Shown here piece by piece: positions 50,171-60,476 of a stretch of DNA of 64,000 nucleotides. The translations under genes were made by a program, and so were the position numbers. The DNA comes from Palleronia marisminoris (GTDB lineage: Bacteria > Pseudomonadota > Alphaproteobacteria > Rhodobacterales > Rhodobacteraceae). How positions within the stretch are numbered: position 1 is the first letter of the stretch; every line of letters starts with the position of its first letter. The notes below the pieces were generated by a model, which was given only the letters and a program-made list of their open reading frames with translations, made no database searches and was not told the DNA's origin. The stretch spans positions 186,001-250,000 of the forward strand of contig NZ_FWFV01000003.1 of assembly GCF_900172315.1 (NCBI RefSeq), written 5' to 3'.

Positions 50171-50950
50171 ATGCCCCAGATCACCGACAGCCACTGCCAC
50201 CTGGATTTCCCGGATTTCGCCGACGAGCGCGCAGATGTCGTCGCCCGCGCCCGCGAGGCCGGCGTCCACCGCATGGTGACGATCTGCACCAGGTTGAAGA
50301 ACGCCCCCTCCGTCCGCGCCATAGCCGAAGAGCACCTTGGCGTGTTCTGGGCCGCCGGCACGCACCCGATGAGCGTCGCTGACGAACCGATGGCGACGGT
50401 GGACGAGCTTGTCGCGCTTTCCGAGCATCCCAAGATGGTCGGGATCGGCGAGACGGGCCTCGACTACCACTACACCGCGGAAAGCGCCGATCTGCAGCAG
50501 CAAAGCCTGCGCCTGCATATCGAGGCTGCGCGGCGGACCAACCTGCCCCTCATCATCCATTCGCGCGACGCGGACGAGGACATGGCCCGCATCCTTTCGG
50601 AAGAGTACGCGAACGGCCCCTACCCTTGCGTGATGCACTGCTTCTCGTCCTCGGCCGAGCTGGCGCGCGTGGCGCTCGACCTCGGGTTCTACCTGTCGAT
50701 GTCGGGGATCACCGCCTTCAAGAAGTCGCAAGACCTGCGCGACATCTTCCGCGAGGCGCCGCTCGACCGGATCCTGGTCGAGACGGACAGCCCCTACCTC
50801 GCGCCGCCGCCCTATCGCGGCAAGCGCAACGAGCCCGCCTATACCGCCCATACGGCGCGGGCCGCGGCCGAGACCTTCGGCCTCGACTTCGAGACCTTCG
50901 CCGCCCGCACCGAAGAGAATTTCGAGCGCCTTTTCTGGAAGGCCGCATGA
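50171..50950 (+). CDS. tatD: TatD family metal-dependent hydrolase
   Basis: A protein of 259 residues with the TIM-barrel metal ligands in DSHCHLDF (residues 6-13), GIGETGLDYHY, IIHSRDADEDM, MHCFSSSAEL and ETDSPYLAPPPYRG. TatD-type proteins are 3'-5' DNases and D-aminoacyl-tRNA-deacylase-like enzymes. The common genome place after holB matches this gene (often named ycfH). The stop overlaps the next start by 4 bases. Confidence 0.92.
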   Translation: MPQITDSHCHLDFPDFADERADVVARAREAGVHRMVTICTRLKNAPSVRAIAEEHLGVFWAAGTHPMSVADEPMATVDELVALSEHPKMVGIGETGLDYHYTAESADLQQQSLRLHIEAARRTNLPLIIHSRDADEDMARILSEEYANGPYPCVMHCFSSSAELARVALDLGFYLSMSGITAFKKSQDLRDIFREAPLDRILVETDSPYLAPPPYRGKRNEPAYTAHTARAAAETFGLDFETFAARTEENFERLFWKAA

Positions 50951-51744
50951 GCCTGCGCTTCACGATCCTCGGCTGCGGATCGTCCGGCGGCGTACCGCGC
51001 CTCGGCGGGCATTGGGGCAATTGCGACCCCGGCAACCCGAAGAACACCCGCCGCCGATGCTCGATGCTGGTCGAACGGACCAGCGGGACCGGCACCACCC
51101 GCGTCCTGATCGACTGCTCGCCCGACATGCGGGCGCAGCTTCTCGACGCCGGCGTGGGCAGCCTCGACGCCGTCGTGATGACGCACGAGCACGCGGACCA
51201 CTGCCACGGCATGGATGATCTGCGGATGGTGGTGATGAACAAGGGTCACCGGATCGACGTCTGGATGACCGACAGTGCCGCGCACGACATCCGCACCCGC
51301 TTTGCCTATGCGTTCGAGAGACCTGCGGGATCGGACTACCCCCCGATCCTCGAACATCGCCGCATCGAGGGCACGATCGAGATCGACGGCGCCGGAGGTC
51401 CCCTGACCCTGCACCCGTTCGAGGTCGAGCACGGCAGGATCACCTCGCTCGGCTTCCGCGTCGGCGGACTCGCCTACCTGCCCGACGTCAGCGACATCCC
51501 CGCGGCCGCCTGGCCCCGGCTCGAAGGCCTCGACATCTGGGTGGTGGACGCGCTGCGCCGCCAGCCGCACCCGAGCCATTCGCACCTGGCCCAGACCCTC
51601 GGCTGGATCGATCGGGCGCGGCCGAAACGGGCGGTGCTGACCAACCTGCATACCGACCTGGATTACGAGACGCTGCGGGTCGAAACCCCGGACCATGTCG
51701 AACCTGCACATGACATGATGGTGCTCGAACTGGACGACGCATGA
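50947..51744 (+). CDS. MBL-fold metallo-hydrolase (PhnP-like)
   Basis: A protein of 265 residues. The metallo-beta-lactamase signature HxHxDH reads THEHADHCHG near residue 78. GCGSSGGVPRLGG at the start, the later DVSDIP Asp, and the NLHTDLDY His complete the metal set. Cys residues in GNCDPGNPKNTRRRCS near 27-37 match the PhnP/YcbG subgroup. These hydrolyse cyclic phosphates or related esters. It is the fifth gene of the core operon. Confidence 0.9.
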   Translation: MSLRFTILGCGSSGGVPRLGGHWGNCDPGNPKNTRRRCSMLVERTSGTGTTRVLIDCSPDMRAQLLDAGVGSLDAVVMTHEHADHCHGMDDLRMVVMNKGHRIDVWMTDSAAHDIRTRFAYAFERPAGSDYPPILEHRRIEGTIEIDGAGGPLTLHPFEVEHGRITSLGFRVGGLAYLPDVSDIPAAAWPRLEGLDIWVVDALRRQPHPSHSHLAQTLGWIDRARPKRAVLTNLHTDLDYETLRVETPDHVEPAHDMMVLELDDA

Positions 51745-52667
51745 GCGCCATGCTCGAGGTCCTGCTGCCGGTCTTTCTGCTGATCGGGGTGGGCTACGTC
51801 GCGGTCTGGCGGGGGCTTTTCGCGGATACGGGTGTCGAGGGCCTGATGTCCTACACGCAGGGCTTCGCGATCCCCTGCCTGCTGTTCCGCGGCATCGTCG
51901 AGATCGACCTCGGCGACGAGTTCACATGGCCGCTGCTGCTCTCCTTCTACGCCGGCGCGATCACCGGATTCGCCGCGGGCCTGCTGGGCGCCCGCCTCTT
52001 CGGTCGGAGCTGGGAGGACGCCATCGCGATCGGGTTCTGCGGGCTCTTCTCGAACTCGGTCCTGTTGGGCCTGCCGATTGCCGAACGAGCCTTCGGGACC
52101 GAAAATCTTCGCTTCAACTACGCGATCATCGCGATCCACGCGCCTTTCTGCTACCTCGTCGGCGTCACCGCGATGGAGTTCGTCCGCGCCCGGGGCGAGC
52201 CGTTGTCGGGGTTGCCGCGCAAGGTCATGCGCGCGATGTTCCACAACTCGCTGGTCATCGGCATCGCCCTTGGCTTCATCGTGAACCTCACCGGCATCAC
52301 CCTGCCCGAGGTCGCCAACGACGCGCTGGACCTGATCATCCGCTCGGCCCTGCCCGCAGCGCTGTTCGGGCTGGGTGGCATCCTTTTCCGCTACAAGATC
52401 GAGGGCGACGTCAGGATCATCGCGCTGATCTGCACGGCGTCGCTGATCCTTCATCCGGGCGTCGCATGGGTCATCGGCGAGCTTCTGGACCTGTCCGTCG
52501 ACCAGTTGCGCGCAGCGGTGCTGACCGCGGCGATGGCGCCCGGCGTCAACACCTACATCTTCGCGAACATCTATGGGAGGGCGCAGCGATCGGCGGCTTC
52601 CGGGGTGCTGATGGGAACCGCGTTCTCGATCCTCAGCGTCTGGGTCTGGCTGCTGATACTGCCCTGA
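51741..52667 (+). CDS. AEC family (auxin efflux carrier-like) transporter
   Basis: A protein of 308 residues with about ten hydrophobic helices in two halves (LLPVFLLIGVGYVAVWRGLF at the start; SLILHPGVAWVIGELLDLSV late). Typical markers are GFCGLFSNSVLLGLPIAERAFG and TAAMAPGVNTYIFANIYGRA. AEC members export small organic anions. It overlaps the MBL gene by 4 bases and ends the operon, followed by a bidirectional terminator. Confidence 0.88.
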   Translation: MSAMLEVLLPVFLLIGVGYVAVWRGLFADTGVEGLMSYTQGFAIPCLLFRGIVEIDLGDEFTWPLLLSFYAGAITGFAAGLLGARLFGRSWEDAIAIGFCGLFSNSVLLGLPIAERAFGTENLRFNYAIIAIHAPFCYLVGVTAMEFVRARGEPLSGLPRKVMRAMFHNSLVIGIALGFIVNLTGITLPEVANDALDLIIRSALPAALFGLGGILFRYKIEGDVRIIALICTASLILHPGVAWVIGELLDLSVDQLRAAVLTAAMAPGVNTYIFANIYGRAQRSAASGVLMGTAFSILSVWVWLLILP

Positions 52668-52680
52668 CCCCCGGAATGAA

Positions 52681-52708
52681 GACGAGGAGGGCCTGCGCCC
52701 TCCCCGTC
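52681..52708. terminator. Bidirectional terminator
   Basis: GGAGGGC (52686-52692) pairs with GCCCTCC (52697-52703) around CTGC, extended by GAC/GTC outside. It lies in the 64-base gap between the convergent AEC transporter and ABC permease genes. Confidence 0.6.
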
Positions 52709-52731
52709 CGGGTTCGCAATGCCGTGCCGGA

Positions 52732-53583
52732 TCAGCCCGGCGACATGCCCCGCATCTTTTCCGAGCGGCGGCGGAGCAGCTCGACCCCGGTCAGCAGCAG
52801 GATCGAGATCGTCACGAGGATCGTCGCGACGGCCAGGATCGTGGGCGAGATCTGTTCGCGCAGGCCGATGAACATCTGCCACGGCAGCGTCTTCTGCCCC
52901 GCCGAGCCGACGAACAGCACCACCACGACCTCGTCGAAGGACGTGATGAAGGCGAACAGGCCGCCCGAGATCACGCCCGGCAGGATCAACGGCATCTGCA
53001 CCTTGAAGAACGTGCGCACCGGCCCCGCGCCGAGGTTGGCCGAGGCGCGCGTCAGCGACCGGTCGAAGCCCACCAGCGTCGCCGTCACAGTGATGATGAC
53101 GAAGGGAATGCCGAGGGCGGCGTGCGCCAGGACGACGCCCCAATAGGTGCCTTGCATCCCGAGGCGCGAATAGAAGAAGTACATCCCCGCCGCCGAGATG
53201 ATGAGCGGCACGATCATCGGCGAGATCAGGATCGCCATGATCGCCCGCCGGAACGGGACGTGGGACTGCGACAGCCCCACCGCCGCCAGCGTGCCCAACC
53301 CGACCGAGATCAGCGTCGCCACCGGCGCGATCTTGATCGAGTTCCACATCGCGTCCTGCCACTGCGAGTTCGTGAAGAAGTCCCTGTAGTGCTTCAGCGA
53401 ATAAGCGTCGGGATCGAGCGCCAGCATCCCGGGCGTGAAGGTGAAGAAGTTCTCGGCGTTGAACGACAGCGGGATGATCGTGAGGATCGGCGCGATCAGG
53501 AAGAAGAAGATCAGACCGCAGAGCACCAGATAGGTGTAGTGCCAGATCTTTTCGCCCAGCGAGGCATAGGGGGGGAGTTCCAT
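52732..53583 (-). CDS. ABC transporter permease (PotC type)
   Basis: A protein of 283 residues from the ATG at 53583, with GGAG 9 bases upstream. It has six helices, the first LVLCGLIFFFLIAPILTIIP. The EAA loop is SLTRASANLGAGPVRTFFKV, the ATPase docking site. It belongs to the spermidine/putrescine/Fe(III) family of permeases. It is the last gene of a leftward operon whose order is ATPase, binding protein, DUF1330, PotB-like, PotC-like. Confidence 0.92.
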   Translation of the reverse strand: MELPPYASLGEKIWHYTYLVLCGLIFFFLIAPILTIIPLSFNAENFFTFTPGMLALDPDAYSLKHYRDFFTNSQWQDAMWNSIKIAPVATLISVGLGTLAAVGLSQSHVPFRRAIMAILISPMIVPLIISAAGMYFFYSRLGMQGTYWGVVLAHAALGIPFVIITVTATLVGFDRSLTRASANLGAGPVRTFFKVQMPLILPGVISGGLFAFITSFDEVVVVLFVGSAGQKTLPWQMFIGLREQISPTILAVATILVTISILLLTGVELLRRRSEKMRGMSPG

Positions 53584-53597
53584 GATTCCGATCTCCT

Positions 53598-55292
53598 TTA
53601 GCCGAGGCTCACGTTGTCGATGCCCACGATGCGGTCGTAGAGGTAGTAGAGCACCAGAACGAGCGCGAGCAGGATCGAGCCCAGGGCCGCGGCAAGACCC
53701 CAGTTGAGCGAGGACGAGATGTGATAGGCGATCCGGTTCGAGATGAACGTGCCGGTGGTGCCGCCGACGATCTCGGGGGTGATGTAGTAGCCGATCGACA
53801 GGATGAACACGAGGATGCTGCCCGCGCCGATGCCCGGCACCGATTGCGGGAAGTAGACCCGCCAGAAAGCCGTCCACGGCGTCGCGCCAAGGGATTTGGC
53901 AGCGCGGACGTAGTGGGGCGGGATCGTCTTCATCACCGAATAGAGCGGCAGGATCATGAACGGCAGGAGGATATGCGTCATCGCGATGATCGTGCCGGTC
54001 TGGTTGTTGATGAGCTGCAATCGACTGCCATCCCCGATCAGCCCGATCCAGACGAGGATGTCGTTGATGACCCCCTCCTGTTGAAGCAGCACCTTCCACG
54101 CCGAGGTGCGGACCAGAAGCGAGGTCCAGAAGGGCAGCAGGACGAGGATCAGCAATAGGTTCGACGTGCGCAGGGGCAGGTTCGACAGCAGGAACGCGAT
54201 CGGATAGCCCAGCAGGATGCACGAGAACATGATCGTCAGCGACATGAACATGGTGCGCTGGAACAGCAGCATGTAGATCTGCTGGTCCTCGGGCTGGGAC
54301 TCGATCCCCTGCGGGGTCAGTTGCATGTCGACCGACGACAGGAAGTAACCGGCCGTGTAGGGCGACGAGAACGCCTTGATCGTACCCCAGACCTCGGGGT
54401 CGGCCCAATCGTCGTCGACCTCCTCGAGGAAGAAGTCGCGCACGGACATCTGCTCGAACCCGCCGACCGCGCTGGCGGCATTGTCGAGAAGCTGGGCCAG
54501 TTCGCCCGAATAGATGCCGGTGACGTAGCCCTGCGACAGGTCCTCGTAGAGGGCCTGGTAGACGATGTTCCAGGGCTCTTCCTCGGTCGGCGAGTCCTCG
54601 TCTTCGGACTGGATGATCTGCGCGAACTGGGCGTAGCTGCGCGCAGTGCGGGGCAGCGCCTCCTGGGCCTGCTCCGACAGCGCGAATGCGGGCTCGGGGC
54701 CGATCGGGTCTTCCTGGGCGGCCCATTCAGACTGCTCCGCGACCCAATCGGGATCAGCCATGAGGGCGACCCACGTGGCCGGCTCTTCCCAGGCCTCGCT
54801 CAGGACGATGAACTGGTCGGCATAGACCTCGCCGATATCGTCCACATCGCGCCCCGACTGCCGGAACAGCGACGACATCCCCACCGTTTCGTAGTTCAGC
54901 CGCGAGCCGAGGCGGGTGTGGTTCTTTAGCTCGGCTGCGACGACGAGGTCGGCGCCGAGGGCACGAAAGGTCTCTTCGTCGGGGGCGCCTTCGCCGTTCC
55001 AGTCTTCGAGGGCGACGACGGTGCGGGGCAGCGTCTGGCTGACGATGTCGTTCTCGACCGAGCGGAACAGCATGTCCGCGATCGGCGCGATGAAGGTGAT
55101 GATGATGAAAAGCAGAAGCGGCGCGATCAGGCCGAGCGCACGCAGCTTCTGGGCCCGTAGCGCCCGGTTCAACGACCGCTTCAGCGGCGTGCCGTCGGCT
55201 GCCAACATGGGTCCGGCTGCGCGGTCGGCGTCGCGAAGGGCGTTGTCCGGGGTCGCGCCTGTGAAGGCGTCGGGATCGGTCGCTGAGCTCAT
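53598..55292 (-). CDS. ABC transporter permease (PotB type) with large periplasmic insertion
   Basis: A protein of 564 residues, nearly twice the family norm. The first helix lies near residues 52-75 (LGLIAPLLLFIIITFIAPIA). The following about 260 residues (80-340) are acidic and soluble. The other helices then follow (FQRTMFMSLTIMFSCILLGY onward), with the EAA loop YVRAAKSLGATPWTAFWRVY. The insert falls in the first periplasmic loop and is rich in Asp/Glu/Gln. It could contact the binding protein or ligand. The start is ATG 55292 with GAGG upstream. The frame is open throughout, so this is not an assembly error inside a shorter gene. Confidence 0.88.
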   Translation of the reverse strand: MSSATDPDAFTGATPDNALRDADRAAGPMLAADGTPLKRSLNRALRAQKLRALGLIAPLLLFIIITFIAPIADMLFRSVENDIVSQTLPRTVVALEDWNGEGAPDEETFRALGADLVVAAELKNHTRLGSRLNYETVGMSSLFRQSGRDVDDIGEVYADQFIVLSEAWEEPATWVALMADPDWVAEQSEWAAQEDPIGPEPAFALSEQAQEALPRTARSYAQFAQIIQSEDEDSPTEEEPWNIVYQALYEDLSQGYVTGIYSGELAQLLDNAASAVGGFEQMSVRDFFLEEVDDDWADPEVWGTIKAFSSPYTAGYFLSSVDMQLTPQGIESQPEDQQIYMLLFQRTMFMSLTIMFSCILLGYPIAFLLSNLPLRTSNLLLILVLLPFWTSLLVRTSAWKVLLQQEGVINDILVWIGLIGDGSRLQLINNQTGTIIAMTHILLPFMILPLYSVMKTIPPHYVRAAKSLGATPWTAFWRVYFPQSVPGIGAGSILVFILSIGYYITPEIVGGTTGTFISNRIAYHISSSLNWGLAAALGSILLALVLVLYYLYDRIVGIDNVSLG

Positions 55293-55380
55293 CGTGTGGC
55301 CTCGTCTGCGCGGGCGGCGGCCGTGCGATACGTGCCGCGATTCCAGTGGCTTGCGGGGCGGTGCGAAAGTGCGCCGGATC

Positions 55381-55671
55381 TCATTCCGCGCCCTCCACGA
55401 GGATGATCGTGGACTCGGCGCAGGCGCGCCGGATATCCGCAACCGCTTGGTATTCGGGGTCGAAATAGGCCTCGCGGGCCTTCTCGTAGCTGTCGAACTC
55501 GATCACGACGTGGCGGCCCATCTCTTCCCCTTCCGGCGTCTCCGAGCGGCCACCGCGGACGATGAAGCGGGCGCCGTGTGCCTCGAGGATGGGCGTGTCC
55601 TTCTGGACGTATTCGGGATAGCCTTCGGGATCCGTGACCCGGATATGGCCGATGATGTAGCCTTTCGGCAT
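55381..55671 (-). CDS. DUF1330 family protein
   Basis: A protein of 96 residues from the ATG at 55671, with GGGAG 7 bases upstream. The ferredoxin-like dimeric alpha-beta-barrel fold is recognised from KGYIIGHIRVTDPEGYPEYV, HGARFIVRGG, and RHVVIEFDSYEKAREAYFDP followed by YQAVADIRRACAES. The function of the family is unknown. It lies between the binding-protein and permease genes of the ABC operon, so it may act on the transported compound. Confidence 0.88.
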   Translation of the reverse strand: MPKGYIIGHIRVTDPEGYPEYVQKDTPILEAHGARFIVRGGRSETPEGEEMGRHVVIEFDSYEKAREAYFDPEYQAVADIRRACAESTIILVEGAE

Positions 55672-55742
55672 GGTCTGACTCCCGTGAGAGTTCGGTACAA
55701 CTTCCATCGGTCTCTGAACGCGGCGCCAAGGCCGCGACCGAT

Positions 55743-55800
55743 CCCCTGCCCCGCGCCACGAAAGGCCGGGACAGGGGGCGGGACCGTCAGGAACGGTCCC
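55743..55800 (-). terminator. Two hairpins after the binding-protein gene
   Basis: Read on the minus strand, the first hairpin is GGGACCGT/ACGGTCCC (55780-55800), 26 bases after the stop: a perfect 8-bp stem with a 5-base loop. The second pairs CAGGGG with CCCCTG (55743-55777) plus GGG/CCC with a bulge. No T-run follows. They probably stabilise the binding-protein mRNA relative to the permeases. Confidence 0.55.
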
Positions 55801-55825
55801 GCAAGACGATCGAGGATCGCAGGTC

Positions 55826-56971
55826 TTACTGCGCGAGCCACGCCTGGAAGCGCGAGTCCAGGTCGTCGCGGTAGTCGGCCCACCACTCGTAGTTCTGGAC
55901 GAACGCGTTCGAGGCGTTGTCCGGGTTGGTCGGCATGTGCGGCGCCATGTCGACGCCGAGCTCGGCATGCTCGCCTACCATCGGGGCCGAGCTGGCACGG
56001 GCCGGGCCGTACGAGATGTACTTGGCCTGATCGGCCAGGCGCTGGGTGTCCGTGGCGAACCACAGGAAGTCACGCACGCGGTTCTCTTCTTCGTCGGACA
56101 GGCCCTCGGGGATGATCCAGCCGTCGAGGTCATAGGACTGCGCGTCCCACATCATCGACACCGGCTGGTCCTGTTCGACGATCAGCGAGAAGAGACGGCC
56201 GTTGTAGGACGACCCCATCACGATCTCGCCGTCGGCCAGAAGCTGCGGCGTATCGGCGCCCGAGGTCCACCAGACCGTCTGGTCTTTGATCTCGTCGAGC
56301 TTGGCAAGCGCGCGATCGACGCCCTCGTCGGTTTCGAGCGTCTCGTAGATCTCGTCCTGCGGGACGCCATCGCACATCAGGGCCCATTCGAGGTTGTTGT
56401 GCGGACGCTTTTCGAGGCTGCGCTGACCCGGGAACGTCTCGGTGTCGAAGATGTCGCAGATTTCGGTGGGCGTTTCGCCGTCCCATTCCGCGACGTCGTT
56501 GCGATAGCCGAAGGTGTAGGAATAGGCGATCTGCGGGATGAAGCAGTCCGAGACCAGCATCTCATCGCCGAAATCCTCGGAGGCCGGGGTGCCGTCAGGC
56601 GCCGGGGCCGCAAGGTCGTCGATGTCGACTTCCATCGCGAGGCCTTCGTCGCACAGGCGCATCGCGTCGGCGGCGGTGACGTCGACGAGGTCCCACGTCA
56701 TGTTGTTGGCTTCGCTCATGGCGCGCAGCTGGGCCACGGCCTCGGCCGAGGATTCATCCCACGTCACGCTGACGTCGGGATTCATCTCGAGATAGGGCTC
56801 GACATAGGCCTTGAGCTGGCTGTCCTGATAGGCGCCGCCCCAGGAGACGATGGTCATCTCGTCGGCCATCGGCTCGCCGGCAACGGGGCTTTCGGACGCC
56901 TGCTCTTGAGCCACAGCGCCAGTCGCGACGCAGAGCGCGGCGCTGGCCAGAAGGGTTGTCTTGAGTTTCAC
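55826..56971 (-). CDS. ABC transporter substrate-binding protein (PotD/polyamine-Fe type)
   Basis: A protein of 381 residues from the GTG at 56971, with AAGGAGAG upstream. The signal peptide is LKTTLLASAALCVATGAVAQ, with cleavage after AVAQ. The mature N-terminus has MTIVSWGGAYQDSQLKAYVE, as in periplasmic binding proteins for spermidine/putrescine or similar ligands. FGYRNDVAEWDGETPTEICD and LADGEIVMGSSYNGRL follow. It captures the ligand in the periplasm for the two permeases. Confidence 0.92.
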   Translation of the reverse strand: MKLKTTLLASAALCVATGAVAQEQASESPVAGEPMADEMTIVSWGGAYQDSQLKAYVEPYLEMNPDVSVTWDESSAEAVAQLRAMSEANNMTWDLVDVTAADAMRLCDEGLAMEVDIDDLAAPAPDGTPASEDFGDEMLVSDCFIPQIAYSYTFGYRNDVAEWDGETPTEICDIFDTETFPGQRSLEKRPHNNLEWALMCDGVPQDEIYETLETDEGVDRALAKLDEIKDQTVWWTSGADTPQLLADGEIVMGSSYNGRLFSLIVEQDQPVSMMWDAQSYDLDGWIIPEGLSDEEENRVRDFLWFATDTQRLADQAKYISYGPARASSAPMVGEHAELGVDMAPHMPTNPDNASNAFVQNYEWWADYRDDLDSRFQAWLAQ

Positions 56972-57049
56972 GTAATCTCTCCTTGTTGGATCGCCCGTTT
57001 GAAAATCGCGCCGCGCCTTCGGGCCCGAGGGGCGCGGCTTGGCCACGGC

Positions 57050-58156
<1,107 letters not shown>

Positions 58157-58353
58157 CTCCCCTGTTCCCGCATTGTCGTCCGCGGTTCGTTTGGCCGAAG
58201 CAAAGCAAACGGTCACCGGTAATGCAAGCAAGTGTCCGCCGATTTGCCGAAACGCCTGTATATGTGGGCCGTCCGGGATGCGACGCAGCTTTGCCGGGCG
58301 CCTTGCACGCGCCTTTGGCAGTTCGACGATGTCTGAATGACCCGGCCGGGGAG

Positions 58354-58439
58354 TGGTGCGGTCGAGAGGACTTGAACCTCCACGGGTGTTACCCCACAGC
58401 GACCTCAACGCTGCGCGTCTACCATTCCGCCACGACCGC
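58354..58439 (-). tRNA. tRNA-Leu(GAG)
   Basis: An 86-base gene on the minus strand with an encoded CCA. The acceptor stem is GCGGTCG/CGACCGC, the D-arm TGGCGGAATGGTAGACGC, the anticodon loop TTGAGGT (anticodon GAG), the variable arm TGTGGGGTAACACCC-like, and the T-loop GGTTCAAGTCC. It lies between the ABC operon and lipB. Confidence 0.95.
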
Positions 58440-58543
58440 AAGTGCTCCCGCGACCGGGTGGCGGGGGTTTAGCCGACACGTTCGCGGTTGAAAAGCGGTT
58501 TTTTTCGCGAAATTTACGAGCAGCGACTCGCAAGGAGAAAACG

Positions 58544-59233
58544 ATGGTCGAATGGCGCGTGAGCGAGGCCCCGGTGGCCTACGAGGCCGCCGTGGCCGAG
58601 ATGGAAGCCCGCGCCGCCGCGATCCGCGAGGGTGAGGCTGACGAGCTGATCTGGCTGCTGGAGCATCCGCCGCTTTATACCGCCGGAACCTCGGCGAGGG
58701 CGGAAGATCTGGTCGATCCGGACCGCTTCCCGGTGTTCGAGACGCGGCGGGGCGGGCAATACACCTATCACGGGCCGGGGCAGCGGGTCGTCTATGTCAT
58801 GCTCGACGTGGCCGCGCGGGGGCGTGACGTGCGCCGCTTCGTCGCACAGATGGAGGCGTGGGTGATCGCCACGCTCGACCGGTTCAACGTGAGCGGAGAG
58901 ATTCGGGAAGGCCGCGTGGGGGTTTGGGTGGTGCGCCCCGAGAAGGCGCCGGGGCCGGACGGTGCCCCTCGCGAGGACAAGGTCGCGGCGATCGGCGTGC
59001 GCCTGAAGAAGTGGGTGTCGATGCACGGGCTGGCGATCAACGTGGAGCCCGACCTGTCGCATTTCGGCGGCATCGTGCCCTGCGGGATCCGCGAGCACGG
59101 CGTGACGAGCCTGGTCGATCTGGGCCTGCCGGTCACGCTGGGCGATGTGGATGTCGCGCTGCGGCAGACCTTCGAAGAGGTGTTCGGGGGTCAGGACCCT
59201 GCCCCGCACCCCGAGATCCTTTCGGCAGGATAA
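58544..59233 (+). CDS. lipB: Octanoyl-[acyl-carrier-protein]-protein N-octanoyltransferase
   Basis: A protein of 229 residues. The ATG follows AAGGAG by 8 bases. LipB signatures are [14 protein letters not shown] near residue 43, [19 protein letters not shown] near 70, the catalytic Lys in [13 protein letters not shown], and the nucleophile Cys in [13 protein letters not shown] near residue 180. It moves octanoate from ACP to the lipoyl domains of 2-oxo-acid dehydrogenases. Confidence 0.95.
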   Translation: MVEWRVSEAPVAYEAAVAEMEARAAAIREGEADELIWLLEHPPLYTAGTSARAEDLVDPDRFPVFETRRGGQYTYHGPGQRVVYVMLDVAARGRDVRRFVAQMEAWVIATLDRFNVSGEIREGRVGVWVVRPEKAPGPDGAPREDKVAAIGVRLKKWVSMHGLAINVEPDLSHFGGIVPCGIREHGVTSLVDLGLPVTLGDVDVALRQTFEEVFGGQDPAPHPEILSAG

Positions 59234-59245
59234 AAGGCGGTGCGC

Positions 59246-59497
59246 TCAGGAGGGCTGGTTCTGCCCTTCGAGCGCGTCGAGGCGGGCCTTCAGCGCCTCG
59301 TTCTCTTCGCGGGCCTTCTGCGCCATGGCGCGCACCGCGTCGAATTCCTCGCGGGTGACGAAGTCGCGGTCAGCAAGCCAGCGATCGATCATGCCCTTCA
59401 TGGCGGTCTCGGCCTCGGACCGCGCACCTTGCGCGACGCCCATGGCGTTGGTCATCAACTGGCTCAGGTCATCGAACATCTTGTTGCGCGTCTGCAT
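59246..59497 (-). CDS. ubiK: Accessory factor UbiK family protein
   Basis: A protein of 83 residues from the ATG at 59497, with AAGGGGG upstream. It has an N-terminal amphipathic region (MFDDLSQLMTNAMGVAQGAR) and a C-terminal coiled coil (FDAVRAMAQKAREENEALKA), the BMFP/YqiC layout. UbiK assists ubiquinone synthesis with UbiJ and binds the membrane. It is convergent with lipB and divergent from lgt. Confidence 0.85.
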   Translation of the reverse strand: MQTRNKMFDDLSQLMTNAMGVAQGARSEAETAMKGMIDRWLADRDFVTREEFDAVRAMAQKAREENEALKARLDALEGQNQPS

Positions 59498-59591
59498 CGT
59501 GGCCCCCTTGGTGTGCTTACCACAGATATGAGTGCCGCAACCGCGAATCTCAAGGTTGACTTCCGCCGCACCCGACCGCTTTCTCCGCCGC

Positions 59592-60476
59592 ATGCTGCTG
59601 GCCATCCCCTTCCCCGACATCACCCCCGAGATCTTCTCGATCAATCTGGGCGGCTTCACGCTAGCCCTGCGCTGGTATGCGCTGGCCTATATCGTGGGCA
59701 TCCTGCTGGGCTGGCGCCTCGCCACGATGGCCGTGCGGCGCCCGGCGCTGTGGCCCGGCGACCTGTCGCCCTTCACGGCGAAGGATGTCGAGGACCTGAT
59801 GACCGCGGTGATCCTCGGCATCCTGATCGGCGGGCGGCTGGGATTCGTGCTGTTCTACCAGCCCGCCTATTACTTCGAGAACCCGTTGCAAATCCCCGCG
59901 ATCTGGCAGGGTGGCATGGCGTTCCATGGCGGAATGATCGGCGTCGCAGCCGCGGGTCTGTGGTTCGCCCGGACGCGCGGGATCCGGGTTCTGTCGATGC
60001 TGGACCTCATGGCGCTGGCGACGCCGCCGGGGCTGCTGCTGGGGCGGATCGCGAATTTCATCAACGCTGAGCTCTGGGGGCGACCGACGGACGCGCCGTG
60101 GGGCGTGATCTTTCCCGGGCCCGCAGCGCAGCATTGCCCGGGGATCGAGGGGCTGTGCGCCCGCCACCCCTCGCAGCTTTACGAGGCCGCGCTTGAAGGG
60201 CTGGTGCTGGGCGCGCTGCTGATCGTGCTGGCGTTCCGACGGGGCTGGTTCAAACGTCCCGGCGCGCTGACCGGCGTGTTCCTGATGGGCTACGCCGTGT
60301 CGCGGATGCTGGTCGAGCTGGTGCGCCAGGCCGATCCGCAGTTCATCACCGACAGCAACCCGATGGGCTACGTCGTGCAGATCGGCGGGGCCGGGCTGTC
60401 GATGGGGCAGCTTCTGTCGCTGCCGATGCTGGCGATCGGGGCGGCCCTTGTCCTCAACGCACGCCGGCGGCGATGA
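59592..60476 (+). CDS. lgt: Prolipoprotein diacylglyceryl transferase
   Basis: A protein of 294 residues with seven hydrophobic helices, starting [16 protein letters not shown]. The Lgt signature [17 protein letters not shown] lies near residue 154, [12 protein letters not shown] near 117 and HPSQLYEA near 194, with the conserved His and Arg positions. It adds diacylglycerol to lipobox Cys in the inner membrane, for example of the SPOR lipoprotein in this window. Earlier in-frame codons to 59532 lack family similarity. The stop overlaps the next start by 4 bases. Confidence 0.93.
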   Translation: MLLAIPFPDITPEIFSINLGGFTLALRWYALAYIVGILLGWRLATMAVRRPALWPGDLSPFTAKDVEDLMTAVILGILIGGRLGFVLFYQPAYYFENPLQIPAIWQGGMAFHGGMIGVAAAGLWFARTRGIRVLSMLDLMALATPPGLLLGRIANFINAELWGRPTDAPWGVIFPGPAAQHCPGIEGLCARHPSQLYEAALEGLVLGALLIVLAFRRGWFKRPGALTGVFLMGYAVSRMLVELVRQADPQFITDSNPMGYVVQIGGAGLSMGQLLSLPMLAIGAALVLNARRRR

